This document shows, piece by piece, positions 1-13,433 of a DNA stretch of 64,000 bases. This DNA comes from Mycobacterium marseillense. Its GTDB lineage: Bacteria; Actinomycetota; Actinomycetes; Mycobacteriales; Mycobacteriaceae. The first letter of the stretch is position 1; every line of letters begins with the position of its first letter. The notes under the pieces were generated by a model. The model was not told the origin of the DNA. It did no database searches and saw only the letters and a program-made list of their open reading frames with translations. The DNA lies in NCBI RefSeq assembly GCF_010731675.1, contig NZ_AP022584.1:5146001-5210000 (forward strand). Direction: 5' to 3'. The translations under genes were made by a program, and so were the position numbers.

Positions 1-504
<504 letters not shown>

Positions 505-647
505 GTAGTGTCCGTCCCGTCTGTCTCGGCAGCGGAGCGATCAGGTAGATATTCAGCGGCTTTGCGCCCGTAGCTGCGGTATTGCGCACCGGCTCGCGCT
601 ACATTCGAGATGAGGTGGCAATAACAATGAGTGGCAAGGAGCTGGTG

Positions 648-1043
648 ATGCCCGATCGAGGACATGTGTTCCGCCGCGCGTTCTCCTGGCTTCCCGCTCA
701 GTTCGCCTCCCAGAGCGACGCGCCCGTCGGCGCGCCCCGCCAGTTCGGTTCCACCGAGCACCTGTCCGTCGAAGCAATCGCCGCGTTCGTCGACGGCGAG
801 CTGCGGATGAACGCTCACCTGCGGGCCGCGCACCACCTGTCGATGTGCCCTCAGTGCGCGGCCGAGGTCGAGGATCAGAGCCGGACGCGTGCGGCGCTGC
901 GCGACTCCCACCCCATCCGCATCCCCAGCACGCTGCTCGGCATGCTGGCCGACATTCCCTACGATTCGCGCGACGACGCGCCCGCGCCGGCGCCCGACCG
1001 GTTCGCCGACCGCGACGCCCGGGAGCGGCGCAAGCGTCGCTAG
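648..1043 (+). CDS. rseA: Anti-sigma-E factor RseA (zinc-associated type)
   Basis: Cytoplasmic anti-sigma factor that binds and silences SigE. In M. tuberculosis it is phosphorylated by PknB and degraded by ClpC1P2 (family knowledge). Using ATG 648 it is 131 aa and has the zinc-anti-sigma motif H63-x3-C67-x2-C70 (HHLSMCPQC), inside the conserved block AIAAFVDGELRMNAHLRAAH. The start was chosen because AAGGAG at 636-641 sits 6 nt upstream and the protein then begins MPDRGHVFRRAFSW, much like the M. tuberculosis protein. An in-frame ATG at 627 (also with a GAGGTGG-like site) and a TTG at 582 are possible longer starts. The C-terminal third, after the PSTLLGMLADIP segment, is short, charged and poorly conserved. 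Confidence 0.93.
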   Translation: MPDRGHVFRRAFSWLPAQFASQSDAPVGAPRQFGSTEHLSVEAIAAFVDGELRMNAHLRAAHHLSMCPQCAAEVEDQSRTRAALRDSHPIRIPSTLLGMLADIPYDSRDDAPAPAPDRFADRDARERRKRR

Positions 1044-1079
1044 CGCCCGGGCCCGCTGCACAATCGCCCCACACGCGCG

Positions 1080-2715
<1,636 letters not shown>

Positions 2716-3135
2716 ATGTTCGCCAACGTCGGCTGGGGAGAGATGCTCGTCCTCGTCGTGGTCGGGTTGGTGGTCCTCGGCCCCGAGCGGCTCCCCGGCG
2801 CCATCCGGTGGTCGGCCAACGCGCTGCGGCAGGCGCGCGACTACCTGAGCGGTGTGACCAGCCAGCTGCGCGAGGATCTCGGGCCCGAGTTCGACGACCT
2901 GCGCGGCCCGCTCAGTGAATTGCAGAAGCTGCGGGGCATGACCCCCCGCGCCGCGCTGACCAAGCACTTGTTGGACGGCGATGACTCCTTCCTGACCGGG
3001 AACTTCGACAAGCCGGTGAACGGGGCCTCGCTTCAGACGCCGCCGCCCGCCCCGCCCACGCCGTCCAACGGGCAGACGCTCGGCGCAGAACAGCAGACGG
3101 GCGGCCGCACTCCGTTCGACACCGACGCGACCTGA
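2716..3135 (+). CDS. tatB: Twin-arginine translocase subunit TatB
   Basis: Component of the Tat protein exporter that receives folded substrates together with TatC. The 139-aa protein has the typical short N-terminal membrane helix ([20 protein letters not shown]), with the Glu near its start (GWGEM), the glycine-proline hinge (LGPERLPGA), an amphipathic helix ([20 protein letters not shown]) and a disordered proline-rich tail. ATG 2716 directly follows the htrA stop. tatA and tatC are not nearby, as in M. tuberculosis, where tatB also sits alone after htrA. The gene ends 16 nt before the convergent mrp stop, leaving almost no room for a terminator. Confidence 0.95.
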   Translation: MFANVGWGEMLVLVVVGLVVLGPERLPGAIRWSANALRQARDYLSGVTSQLREDLGPEFDDLRGPLSELQKLRGMTPRAALTKHLLDGDDSFLTGNFDKPVNGASLQTPPPAPPTPSNGQTLGAEQQTGGRTPFDTDAT

Positions 3136-3150
3136 ACGCCGCGGCCGGGT

Positions 3151-4305
3151 TCAGCGGCCTTTCGGGTCGAGCCCCAGCGATACGCCGGCCAGCCCGCGCC
3201 GGCGCGCGGACAACGTGTCGGCCACGCCGCGCAGCGCCTTGCCCACCGGCGAATCGGGCGCGCTCAGCACCAGCGGAACGCCGGAGTCGCCCGCGGCCAC
3301 CAGCTCGGGATCCAGCGGGATCTGGCCCAGCAGCGGCACATCGGCGCCGACCGCGCGGGACAACCGCTCGGCCACCTGCTCGCCGCCGCCCTCACCGAAC
3401 ACCTTCAGCGTGGAGCCGTCCGGCAGCGTGAGCCCGGACATGTTCTCCACGACGCCGGCCAGGCGTTGGCGGGTCTGCAGCGCGATGCTGCCGGCCCGCT
3501 CGGCGACCTCGGCCGCAGCCAGCTGTGGCGTCGTCACCACCAGAATCTCCGCGTTCGGGATCAGCTGAGCCACCGAGATGGCGATGTCGCCGGTCCCCGG
3601 CGGCAGATCGAGCAGCAGCACGTCCAGATCGCCCCAATAGACGTCGGCCAGGAACTGCTGCAGCGCGCGGTGCAGCATCGGCCCGCGCCACACCACCGGG
3701 GTGTTGCCCTCGGTGAACTGAGCGATCGAGATCACCCGCACCTCGTGAGCGATGGGTGGCAGGATCATCGACTCGACCTGGGTGGGGCGGTCGGTGGTGC
3801 CCATCATCCGGGGGATGGAATGGCCGTGGATGTCGGCGTCCAGCAGGCCGACGGACAGGCCACGCGCCGCCATCGCCGCGGCCAGGTTGACCGTGACGGT
3901 GGACTTGCCCACCCCGCCCTTCCCGGACGCGACCGCATAGACACGTGTCAGCGAATTCGGTTGTGCGAACGGGATAATCGGCTCGCGGGCGTCACCGCGC
4001 AACTGCTTGCGCAGCTCGGTGCGCTGTTCGTCGCTCATCACGTCCAGGGTGACCTTCACCGCGCCGGTGCCCGGGACGTCGGAGACCGCCTCGCTGACCC
4101 GTTCGCTGATCTCGTTCTTCTTCGGACAGCTGGCGGTAGTCAGGTAGATCGCGACGTGGACCGAGCCGTCGGGTTCGGTGTCGATGCTTTTGACCATCCC
4201 GAGATCGGTGATAGGACGCCGCAGTTCGGGGTCGATCACCTTTCCCAGTGAGGCGCGGATCGCCGCGCTCAGGTCGGCGGAATTAGAAGAGTCATGGCTG
4301 GACAT
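3151..4305 (-). CDS. mrp: Mrp/ApbC/Nbp35-family Fe-S cluster carrier P-loop ATPase
   Basis: Cytosolic ATPase thought to carry or insert Fe-S clusters. The 384-aa protein has an N-terminal MIP18/DUF59 domain (KVIDPELRRPITDLGMV, with the conserved Cys in TTASCPKKNEI) and a MinD-type ATPase domain with the deviant Walker A (ASGKGGVGKSTVTVNL). The switch region (LDADIHGHSIPRMMG) and LLLDLPPGTGD are also present. The C-terminal CxxC seen in E. coli Mrp is missing: the segment after ENMSGL has no cysteines. ATG 4305 was chosen by similarity to M. tuberculosis Mrp; GTG 4308 is adjacent. The open frame continues upstream to 4563, but that part overlaps the neighbouring gene in another frame and is not protein-like. 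Confidence 0.93.
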   Translation of the reverse strand: MSSHDSSNSADLSAAIRASLGKVIDPELRRPITDLGMVKSIDTEPDGSVHVAIYLTTASCPKKNEISERVSEAVSDVPGTGAVKVTLDVMSDEQRTELRKQLRGDAREPIIPFAQPNSLTRVYAVASGKGGVGKSTVTVNLAAAMAARGLSVGLLDADIHGHSIPRMMGTTDRPTQVESMILPPIAHEVRVISIAQFTEGNTPVVWRGPMLHRALQQFLADVYWGDLDVLLLDLPPGTGDIAISVAQLIPNAEILVVTTPQLAAAEVAERAGSIALQTRQRLAGVVENMSGLTLPDGSTLKVFGEGGGEQVAERLSRAVGADVPLLGQIPLDPELVAAGDSGVPLVLSAPDSPVGKALRGVADTLSARRRGLAGVSLGLDPKGR

Positions 4306-4417
4306 CACCGCCGAGTGTAGGCGGCCTGCGAGGAGCAGTTCGGCGGTGACCCGCTCCGCCCGGCTTTGCCGCGCTTGCGATCGCCGCGGGGGCCGTTCGT
4401 CGGCCACCCGCCGCGGG

Positions 4418-5767
4418 TCAGCTGGCTTGGCCCGGCGCGGGCTTGTGCACCGCAGGCGCGTTCGGCGCCGCCGCTGGGCCGGCCGGCTTGGGCGACGGCA
4501 CGGCTTGCGGCGCGGCGGCGGCCGGGGGCGCCGGCGGCGCGAGTGGCGCAGGAGGCGCGACAACGTCCGGGGGCGGCGGCGCGAACGGCGGGGGCGGCGC
4601 GAAGGGCGGCGGTGGCGCGAAGGGCGGCGGTGGCGCGAAGGGCGGCGGTGGCCCCGCGGGCGGTGAGCTTTGGGTGCCGATGCAAATCACGGTGCACCCG
4701 GGGAGCTGGGTGGGCGCCTGCTGAGGCGTCGGCGACATCCAGGGGAACATCGGCGGCGGGCTGACCATCGCGGGGCTGCTCAGGTCGATCAGCGGCACGC
4801 GCGCCAGCGGGTCGTCCAGCGGCAGGCCGTTGATGTTCATCGGCAGGTTCGGCCCGAGCCCTTCGGGATGCTCGAGGTGCGCGTCGCCCAGCGGCGGCGG
4901 CGGTCCGGTCATCGGCGGCAGGTCGACCGGGACGACGCCCGTGGCGTAGGCCGCCGCCCAGCCCAGCACGTTCTGCGCGTAGGGCATCGAGTTGTTGTAG
5001 CGCAGGATCGCGCCCAACACCTGCGACTGATCACGCAGGTTCAGCCCGCCGCTGCACAGGTACCGGGCGGCCGCGAGGGTGGAGTCGAAGATGTTCTGCG
5101 GGTCGGCGACGCCGTCGCCCTTACCGTCGGCGGCATAGCGCGCCCAGGTCCCCGGCAGGAACTGCATCGGTCCCATCGCCCGGGCGTAAGTGACGCGATT
5201 GCCGGCGCTGCTCTGGATGATGACTTCGTTGCCGGGCAGGGTGCCGTCCAGTGACGGGCCGTAGATCGGGGTGATCGCGGTACCGCGGGCATCGACCGCA
5301 CCGCCGCCCGCGTGGCCCGATTCGATGCGCCCGATCCCGGCCAGCAGGTTCCAGCTGACGCCGCAGCCCGGGGCGGCGACGGCCATCTTCTGCTCCGCGT
5401 TGCGGTAGGCGGCCAGCGCGATGCTCGGAATGCCCAGTGCGCCACGCGCATTGACGATCATCGCCGGCGGCGGCGCGGACAGCGCGGGCTCGGCGACGTG
5501 AAAGGCGTTGGGGCTGTGTTCGATTGCGACGACGGCGGGCCCGGAGAGATCCGGGAAGGTGGGAGAGACCGCGGCCACCGGAGTGACGGCGGCATGGACC
5601 GACGGCAGGCGCGTCGGAAGTTCAGGTGCCGCCCCGCTGACGGCGCCCGCGAAGACCAGCGGAGTAATCATGGCGACGCCGAATATCGGCTTGCGCGTGT
5701 TCCGAAGTGCTCGCTGCCGCGCAGTTGCGGCGGCCGGGCTCGCACCCCGGCTTCCCCCTATGCGCAC
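4418..5767 (-). CDS. Secreted lytic-transglycosylase-like protein with proline-rich tail (Rv1230c-like)
   Basis: Predicted exported peptidoglycan hydrolase, 449 aa. The N-terminus has arginines then a hydrophobic stretch (FGVAMITPLVFAGAVSG), a signal peptide or anchor. The middle has the MltB/SLT-type fold: GIGRIESGHAGGG (catalytic Glu in RIESGH), AMGPMQFLPGTWARYA, and a helix ending LRYNNSMPYAQNVLGWA. The last 120 residues are Pro/Ala-rich and include tandem PPPPFA repeats. GTG 5767 is the likely start. It sits upstream of mrp on the same strand, with a 112-nt gap. The closest recalled homologue is M. tuberculosis Rv1230c (about 411 aa); the excess is mainly the repeat tail. Enzymatic activity is inferred from motifs. 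Confidence 0.85.
   Translation of the reverse strand: MRIGGSRGASPAAATARQRALRNTRKPIFGVAMITPLVFAGAVSGAAPELPTRLPSVHAAVTPVAAVSPTFPDLSGPAVVAIEHSPNAFHVAEPALSAPPPAMIVNARGALGIPSIALAAYRNAEQKMAVAAPGCGVSWNLLAGIGRIESGHAGGGAVDARGTAITPIYGPSLDGTLPGNEVIIQSSAGNRVTYARAMGPMQFLPGTWARYAADGKGDGVADPQNIFDSTLAAARYLCSGGLNLRDQSQVLGAILRYNNSMPYAQNVLGWAAAYATGVVPVDLPPMTGPPPPLGDAHLEHPEGLGPNLPMNINGLPLDDPLARVPLIDLSSPAMVSPPPMFPWMSPTPQQAPTQLPGCTVICIGTQSSPPAGPPPPFAPPPPFAPPPPFAPPPPFAPPPPDVVAPPAPLAPPAPPAAAAPQAVPSPKPAGPAAAPNAPAVHKPAPGQAS
4571..4656. repeat. 18-bp tandem repeat encoding PPPPFA
   Basis: On the plus strand the unit GCGAAGGGCGGCGGTGGC is repeated about four to five times, the first copies slightly diverged (GCGAACGGCGGGGGCGGC). 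It encodes PPPPFA units in the tail of the transglycosylase-like protein. The inner copies are essentially identical, which suggests recent slippage or expansion in multiples that keep the frame. Confidence 0.85.
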
Positions 5768-5872
5768 TCGACCGTCCTAGGTGTGAGCTGGGCGTACTTT
5801 CTGTTAGCTCGGTGAACCAGATCACCATACATAACTCTTGTGACTCGAGTGGCGCAATGGTCGAAGAGGTTC

Positions 5873-6415
5873 TCACCTGGATTTCTTAGCCGCGCGCTCC
5901 AGGTTTTCGCCCTGCTGGGTCGGCCCCGCGCCCAGCATGTCGGGCTGCAGATTGGCCAGCAGTTCGCGCAGGTCGTCCAGCTCGTGGCGCAGGTATTCGC
6001 GCGTCACCACCTCGCCGACGGCCAGCCGCAACGCGGCCAGCTCGCGGGCCAGGTATTCGGTGTCGGCCTTGGTCTGGGCGGCACGACGGCGGTCCTCCTC
6101 GAGGGCCACGCGGTCGCGGTTCTCTTGCCGGTTCTGCGCCAACAGGATCAGCGGCGCCGCGTAGGCGGCCTGCGTGGAGAACGCCAGGTTCAGCAGGATG
6201 AACGGGTAGGGATCCCAGCGCACTCTGAACGCGAACAGGTTCAACGCGATCCACACGAACACCACGATCGTCTGCAGCAGCAGGTAGCGGCCGGTGCCGA
6301 AGAACCGCGCGATCGATTCGGTGAACTGCCCGACGGTCTCGGGATCCAGCCGCGGCGAATACCGGCGCGATGTCCGCGGGGTGTACAGGCCTCGGGGAGC
6401 CGTGGATTTGCTCAC
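5873..6415 (-). CDS. DUF1003 family membrane protein (Rv1231c-like)
   Basis: Small inner-membrane protein of 180 aa from the DUF1003 family, whose function is not firmly known. Two transmembrane helices form a hairpin (LLLQTIVVFVWIALNLFAF and PFILLNLAFSTQAAYAAPLI), preceded by ESIARFFGTGRY. The C-terminal half is a charged helix, probably coiled coil, running from NRQENRDRVALEEDRRRA to the end. The start ATG overlaps the stop of the upstream CBS/MgtE-N gene by 4 nt (ATGA), so the two are translationally coupled and may share a role in magnesium handling or membrane homeostasis. That role is inference from proximity to an MgtE-domain gene. Confidence 0.88.
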   Translation of the reverse strand: MSKSTAPRGLYTPRTSRRYSPRLDPETVGQFTESIARFFGTGRYLLLQTIVVFVWIALNLFAFRVRWDPYPFILLNLAFSTQAAYAAPLILLAQNRQENRDRVALEEDRRRAAQTKADTEYLARELAALRLAVGEVVTREYLRHELDDLRELLANLQPDMLGAGPTQQGENLERAAKKSR

Positions 6416-7719
6416 GCGGAACCTCCCAATCCTTTGAACCGGCCGGCGGTGTCGAGTTCCTGCATGTCCACGCGCCAGTCGTGGGGGAGCAGGTGATCGA
6501 GTAGGTCGTCCACGGTGACCGCCCCCAACAGGTGGTTCTCGTCATCGACCACGGGACCGCACACCAGGTTGTAGGCGGCGAGATAGCGGGTGACCGCGAC
6601 CAGCGGAGTCTCCGGTGTCAGGGTGAGCAATTCGCTGTCGACGATCCCGCCGACCAGCTCGGCCGGCGCCTCGCGCAACAGCCGCTGCAAGTGCACGCAG
6701 CCCAGGTAGCGGCCGGTCGGCGTCGCCGTCGGGGGTCGCGCCACGAACACCATGGACGACAGGGCGGTGCTGAGGTCCGGATCGCGGACCCGGGCCAGCG
6801 CCTCGGCGACCGACGTGTCCGGCGTGAGCACCACCGGGTCGGATGTCATCAGGCCGCCCGCGGTGTCCGGCGAATGCGTCAACAGCCGGCGCACCGGCGC
6901 GGACTCGTCGGGGTCCATCCGACGCAGCAGCATCTCGGCGTCGGTCGGGTTCAGCGCGCCGAGCAGGTCGGCGGCGTCGTCGGGATCCATCTCCTCGAGC
7001 ACGTCGGCCGAACGCTCGGTGCCCAGCTGCGAGAGCACCTCGGCCTGATCCAGCTCCGGCAGCTCCTGCAGGATGTCGGCCAGCCGGTCGTCGTTGAGCG
7101 CCCTGAGCACCTCGTAGCGGCGCTTGGGCGGCAGCCCGCGGATCGCGTCCGCCACATCGACCGGCTTGCGGCCTTCGAACTGGCCCAGGAGCTGTGCCAC
7201 CCCTTGCCCGGGCAAGGCCAGCGCCGACGGGGTCAACCCCTGCACGCTCTGCCAGTCCACGACGTGGACGGGACCGCGCCGACCCAACCGCCGGTGGGTA
7301 CGCACGGCCACGCGGCTCACCATCCAGTCTCGCGTCCGGTTCTGCTCGATGCCCAGGTCGGTGACCACCACGTCGAGGCCGGCCAGCTCCGGCAGTTCGG
7401 GGTCGTTGACCTTGACCTGGGTGTCCAGCACCTGGCCCATCGCCAGGACCTCCCCGGGCCGCTGCACGAAGTGGCGCAGCGACACGTTCCCGGTGCTCAG
7501 CGTCACGGCGTTGGGCTCGATGGACGCGACCCGCAGGATGGGGATAAAGATGCTGCGCCGGGTCGCGAGGTCGACGACCAGGCCCAGGACGCGCGGCTGC
7601 TGGCGGACGATGCTGATGCTGATCACCACATCGCGGACCCGGCCGACGGATTCCCCGAGTGGACCCAGCACCAACATTCGCGCGAGCCGCGCGATGTACA
7701 CCCTGTTGACCGATCCCAT
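6412..7719 (-). CDS. MgtE N-domain / CBS-domain protein without transporter pore (Rv1232c-like)
   Basis: A 435-aa cytosolic protein. Residues about 1-190 contain two PRC-barrel-like segments (VGRVRDVVISISIV, LDVVVTDLGIEQNRTRDWMV). Next is the superhelical MgtE-N domain (RYEVLRALNDDRLADILQEL, LSQLGTERSADVLEEMDPDD, LGALNPTDAEMLLRRMDP), then a CBS pair (TSDPVVLTPDTSVAEAL and SELLTLTPETPLVAVTRYL, with VDDENHLLGAVTVDDLLDHL). In MgtE channels these parts sense magnesium or nucleotides and gate the pore. No transmembrane domain follows here, so it looks like a free regulatory subunit. It is the middle gene of a minus-strand trio and overlaps the DUF1003 gene by 4 nt; a magnesium link is plausible but unproven. 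Confidence 0.9.
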   Translation of the reverse strand: MGSVNRVYIARLARMLVLGPLGESVGRVRDVVISISIVRQQPRVLGLVVDLATRRSIFIPILRVASIEPNAVTLSTGNVSLRHFVQRPGEVLAMGQVLDTQVKVNDPELPELAGLDVVVTDLGIEQNRTRDWMVSRVAVRTHRRLGRRGPVHVVDWQSVQGLTPSALALPGQGVAQLLGQFEGRKPVDVADAIRGLPPKRRYEVLRALNDDRLADILQELPELDQAEVLSQLGTERSADVLEEMDPDDAADLLGALNPTDAEMLLRRMDPDESAPVRRLLTHSPDTAGGLMTSDPVVLTPDTSVAEALARVRDPDLSTALSSMVFVARPPTATPTGRYLGCVHLQRLLREAPAELVGGIVDSELLTLTPETPLVAVTRYLAAYNLVCGPVVDDENHLLGAVTVDDLLDHLLPHDWRVDMQELDTAGRFKGLGGSA

Positions 7720-7777
7720 GGATGTAGAGCCTAGGCAGCCGCCGGCCCGATGGCAGACAACCCCGCGCGGGCAACCG

Positions 7778-8374
7778 CTAATGCGTGCCCAGCGCGAAAA
7801 GCACGACCACCAAAGTCACCACCAGAGTGGCGATTCCGATGACGATCCCGGCGACCGCCAAGCCGAAACCCTCCTGCCGGGTCCGCTTGATCTGATCCAG
7901 GGCGATCGCGCCCAGCACCATGGCCACGATTGAGCCGATGAAGCACAGCAGGCCGGTGAACGACGCGATCAGAGAGGCGATCGCCAGCGCGTTCGTCCCG
8001 GACACGGCGGCCTGACTGGGATAGCCACCCTGGTAGTCCGGCGGCGGGTAATAGCCGCCCGCATACCCGGGAGAACCGTACGGGGGCGGGCCGCCGTATG
8101 GCGGGGGCGCCATGGGGTAGGGCGGTCCGCCGTAACCGGGCGGTTGTTCGTACCCCGGCGGTGGGGGGACGGGCGGGGGATACGGCGGCGGATACCCGGC
8201 CGCGTAGTCGGTGGGGTAGCCCGGCGGCGGATACGCCGGGGGTGCCGGATCGGCGGCGGGCGGTTCCCAGGGAGCCGGCCGATCCTGCTGCTCAGAGGCC
8301 TCGCCGCCAGTGCGGGAGGAGTCGGCCTCGTCGTCGTGGCCGCTCTCGCCGAAGCCGCCGCCGGGAGCTGTCAT
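7778..8374 (-). CDS. Pro/Tyr/Gly-rich DUF4190 membrane protein (Rv1233c-like)
   Basis: A 198-aa protein with a long low-complexity N-terminal cytoplasmic region rich in PPP, YGG and PGY segments (about 1-125). It is followed by a DUF4190-type pair of transmembrane helices (ALAIASLIASFTGLLCFIGS and GFGLAVAGIVIGIATLVVTL) separated by the short loop DQIKRTRQE. ATG 8374 gives the same length as recalled for M. tuberculosis Rv1233c. Upstream in-frame codons to 8434 look non-coding. The gene leads the minus-strand run to the MgtE-N/CBS gene (58-nt gap) and is divergent from the gene at 8547. The function is unknown. Confidence 0.85.
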   Translation of the reverse strand: MTAPGGGFGESGHDDEADSSRTGGEASEQQDRPAPWEPPAADPAPPAYPPPGYPTDYAAGYPPPYPPPVPPPPGYEQPPGYGGPPYPMAPPPYGGPPPYGSPGYAGGYYPPPDYQGGYPSQAAVSGTNALAIASLIASFTGLLCFIGSIVAMVLGAIALDQIKRTRQEGFGLAVAGIVIGIATLVVTLVVVLFALGTH

Positions 8375-8546
8375 GGTGTTCAACCTAACCCATGCGCAGC
8401 CGCCGGCCGCCGGTGCGAAACGCGAGCGCGCCACGGGCGCCCGGGATGCTTTCCTCGACCTGGTGCGCCGTGTTTTCGCAGGTGGCGAAAGGTCGCTGGA
8501 TACCCTGAGATGAAACCATCCCCGAGGGGGAGGACAATGAACGGCG

Positions 8547-9074
8547 ATGACTAATCCATTCCAGCCTGGGCAGGTTCCCGGCGCGACACCAGGAGGCGCG
8601 ACGGGGCGTGGGCGCGCGGCGCCCGGACTGCCGACACCGCCCCGGGGCTGGCCAGTCGGGTCCTATCCCACCTACGCCGAGGCGCAGCGCGCCGTCGACT
8701 ACCTTTCCGACCAACAGTTCCCGGTCCAGCAGGTGACCATCGTCGGGGTCGACCTGATGCAGGTGGAGCGGGTCACCGGCCGGTTGACGTGGCCCAAAGT
8801 GCTCGGCGGGGGCGTGCTGAGCGGGGCGTGGCTGGGCCTGTTCATCGGGCTGGTGTTGGGTTTCTTCAGCCCCAATCCGTGGGGCGCGCTGGTCACCGGC
8901 CTGGTCGCGGGCGTGTTCTTCGGTCTGATCACTTCGGCTGTTCCGTACTCGATGGCCCGTGGCACAAGGGATTTCAGTTCGACCATGCAGTTGGTGGCCG
9001 GACGCTACGACGTGCTCTGTGATCCGCAAAACGCAGAAAAGGCGCGAGACCTGTTGGCGCGCTTGGCGATCTGA
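8547..9074 (+). CDS. General-stress-protein-17M-like two-TM membrane protein (Rv1234-like)
   Basis: A 175-aa conserved mycobacterial protein. An N-terminal flexible segment leads to a small alpha/beta domain of the GSP17M-like type (SYPTYAEAQRAVDYLSDQQF then PVQQVTIVGVDLMQVERVTG). Two hydrophobic helices follow (GVLSGAWLGLFIGLVLGF and LVTGLVAGVFFGLITSA), then another short beta-rich piece (DFSSTMQLVAGRYDVLCDP). The SD-like GGGGGAGGAC at 8526-8535 is closer to an ATG at 8537, but that opens only a 5-codon ORF that overlaps this start, so ATG 8547 is used. It ends 23 nt before lpqY, so it may be the first gene of the trehalose transporter operon. Its function is unknown. Confidence 0.87.
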   Translation: MTNPFQPGQVPGATPGGATGRGRAAPGLPTPPRGWPVGSYPTYAEAQRAVDYLSDQQFPVQQVTIVGVDLMQVERVTGRLTWPKVLGGGVLSGAWLGLFIGLVLGFFSPNPWGALVTGLVAGVFFGLITSAVPYSMARGTRDFSSTMQLVAGRYDVLCDPQNAEKARDLLARLAI

Positions 9075-9094
9075 GGCGCGCACGAGAGGTGTGA

Positions 9095-11410
<2,316 letters not shown>

Positions 11411-11421
<11 letters not shown>

Positions 11422-12250
11422 CGGGCAGGACGCGCGGCGCACCGCGCTCTGGGCCGTCATCGACACGGTGGTCGTGGTGTACGCGCTGCTGCCGGTGCTG
11501 TGGATCTTCAGCCTCTCCCTGAAGCCGACATCAACGGTCAAGGACGGCAAGCTGATTCCGTCGTCGATATCCCTGGACAACTATCGCGGCATCTTTCGCG
11601 GCGACATCTTCAGCTCGGCACTGATCAACTCCGTCGGGATCGGGTTGATCACCACCGCGATCGCGGTGACTCTCGGGGCCATGGCGGGCTACGCGATCGC
11701 GCGTCTGAATTTTCCGGGCAAGCGAGCGTTGGTTGGCGCCACCCTGCTGATCACCATGTTTCCGGCGATTTCGTTGGTCACGCCGTTGTTCAACATCGAA
11801 CGTTTCATCGGCCTGTTCGACACGTGGCCGGGATTGATCCTGCCCTACATCACGTTCGCGCTGCCGCTCGCGATCTACACGTTGTCGGCGTTCTTCCGCG
11901 AGATCCCCTGGGACTTGGAGCAGGCGGCCAAAATGGACGGCGCCACGCCGGCGCAGGCCTTCCGCAAGGTGATCGTCCCCCTGGCGGCGCCCGGCGTGGT
12001 GACCGCCGCGATCCTGGTGTTCATCTTCGCCTGGAACGATCTGCTGCTGGCGCTCACCCTGACCGCCACCAAGGCCGCCATCACCGCGCCGGTGGCGATC
12101 GTGAACTTCAGTGGCAGTTCACAGTTCGAGGAGCCGACCGGATCGATCGCTGCCGGCGCCGTGGTGATCACCGTCCCGATCATCGCTTTTGTTCTAATCT
12201 TCCAACGACGAATCGTCGCCGGGTTGACCTCCGGCGCTGTGAAGGGATGA
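11411..12250 (+). CDS. sugB: Trehalose ABC importer permease SugB
   Basis: Second permease of the importer, MalG-like, 279 aa from ATG 11411. Six predicted helices, and the EAA loop is [20 protein letters not shown] followed by [16 protein letters not shown] 11411 was preferred over GTG 11399 because the resulting start resembles the recalled M. tuberculosis SugB (MGARRATYWAVLDT). Either choice overlaps the sugA end (by 11 or 23 nt). sugC follows after 4 nt. Confidence 0.95.
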
Positions 12251-12254
12251 CGCG

Positions 12255-13433
12255 ATGGCCGAGATTGTGCTGGACCATGTCAGCAAGATCTATCCCGACG
12301 GCGCGGTGGCGGTGCAGGACCTGAACATCACCATCGCCGACGGCGAATTCCTGATCCTGGTCGGCCCGTCGGGCTGCGGTAAGACCACGACGCTGAACAT
12401 GATTGCCGGGCTTGAAGATATCTCCGCCGGTGAGCTGCGGATCGGCGGCGAGCGGGTGAACGAGAAAGCGCCCAAAGACCGCGATATCGCGATGGTGTTC
12501 CAGTCCTATGCGCTGTACCCGCACATGACGGTGCGGCAGAACATCGCGTTCCCGCTGACGCTCGCGAAGATGCCGAAGCCCGAGATCGCGCAGAAGGTCA
12601 TCGAGACCGCCAAAACCCTTGACCTGACCGAGTTTCTGGACCGCAAGCCGTCGCAGCTGTCCGGGGGCCAGCGCCAGCGGGTGGCGATGGGCCGCGCGAT
12701 CGTGCGTCATCCCAAGGCGTTTTTGATGGACGAGCCGTTGTCCAACCTGGATGCCAAACTGCGCGTTCAGATGCGCGGCGAGATCGCCAGGTTGCAAAAG
12801 AGGCTGGGCACGACGACCGTGTACGTCACCCACGATCAAACCGAAGCCATGACCCTGGGCGACCGGGTGGTGGTGATGCATTCGGGTGTCGCGCAGCAAA
12901 TCGGCACCCCCGATGAGCTTTACGAACACCCGGCCAATTTGTTCGTCGCGGGCTTCATCGGCTCGCCGGCGATGAATTTCTTCCCCGCCACACTGACGCC
13001 CCTCGGGCTGACGCTGCCCTTCGGGGAGGTGATGCTGACCCCGGAAGTCCAGGACGTGATCGCCCAGCATCCCACCCCGGGCAACGTCATCGTGGGTGTG
13101 CGGCCCGAGCATCTGTCCGACGCCGCGTTGATCGACGGTTACCAGCGCATCAGGGCGCTGACCTTCGAGGTGAAGGTCGACCTGGTCGAATCGCTGGGCG
13201 CCGACAAGTACGTGTACTTCTCCACCGCGGCATGGGCCGCGCACTCGGCTCAACTGGACGACCTCGCCGCTGAGGGGGATGCGCACGAAAATCAGTTCGT
13301 GGCACGGGTTCCCGCCGAGTCCAAGGCGGTCATCGGGCAACCGATCGAGTTGGCGTTCGACACGACCCGACTGGTGGTCTTCGATGCCGACTCGGGGGCC
13401 AATCTGACGATACCGCCGTCGGGCCCGCAGTGA
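12255..13433 (+). CDS. sugC: Trehalose ABC importer ATPase SugC
   Basis: The ATPase that powers LpqY-SugAB, with the MalK/UgpC-type domain order. The N-terminal ATPase has Walker [11 protein letters not shown]-loop [11 protein letters not shown], signature [14 protein letters not shown], Walker [13 protein letters not shown] and switch [11 protein letters not shown]. The C-terminal TOBE/OB regulatory domain starts near residue 235 ([15 protein letters not shown]) and has [12 protein letters not shown]. It is 392 aa, normal for the family. The stop codon overlaps the start of the SUFU-domain gene by 4 nt (GTGA), which is not part of the classical M. tuberculosis operon. Confidence 0.97.
   Translation: MAEIVLDHVSKIYPDGAVAVQDLNITIADGEFLILVGPSGCGKTTTLNMIAGLEDISAGELRIGGERVNEKAPKDRDIAMVFQSYALYPHMTVRQNIAFPLTLAKMPKPEIAQKVIETAKTLDLTEFLDRKPSQLSGGQRQRVAMGRAIVRHPKAFLMDEPLSNLDAKLRVQMRGEIARLQKRLGTTTVYVTHDQTEAMTLGDRVVVMHSGVAQQIGTPDELYEHPANLFVAGFIGSPAMNFFPATLTPLGLTLPFGEVMLTPEVQDVIAQHPTPGNVIVGVRPEHLSDAALIDGYQRIRALTFEVKVDLVESLGADKYVYFSTAAWAAHSAQLDDLAAEGDAHENQFVARVPAESKAVIGQPIELAFDTTRLVVFDADSGANLTIPPSGPQ

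Noticed and set aside
3151..4563. Longer Mrp starting at 4563
   Set aside because: The added N-terminus is Arg/Pro-rich and overlaps the neighbouring gene's proline repeat in another frame; homology starts at 4305.
4571..4656. CRISPR-like array
   Set aside because: The repeats are contiguous 18-mers without spacers and code for PPPPFA.
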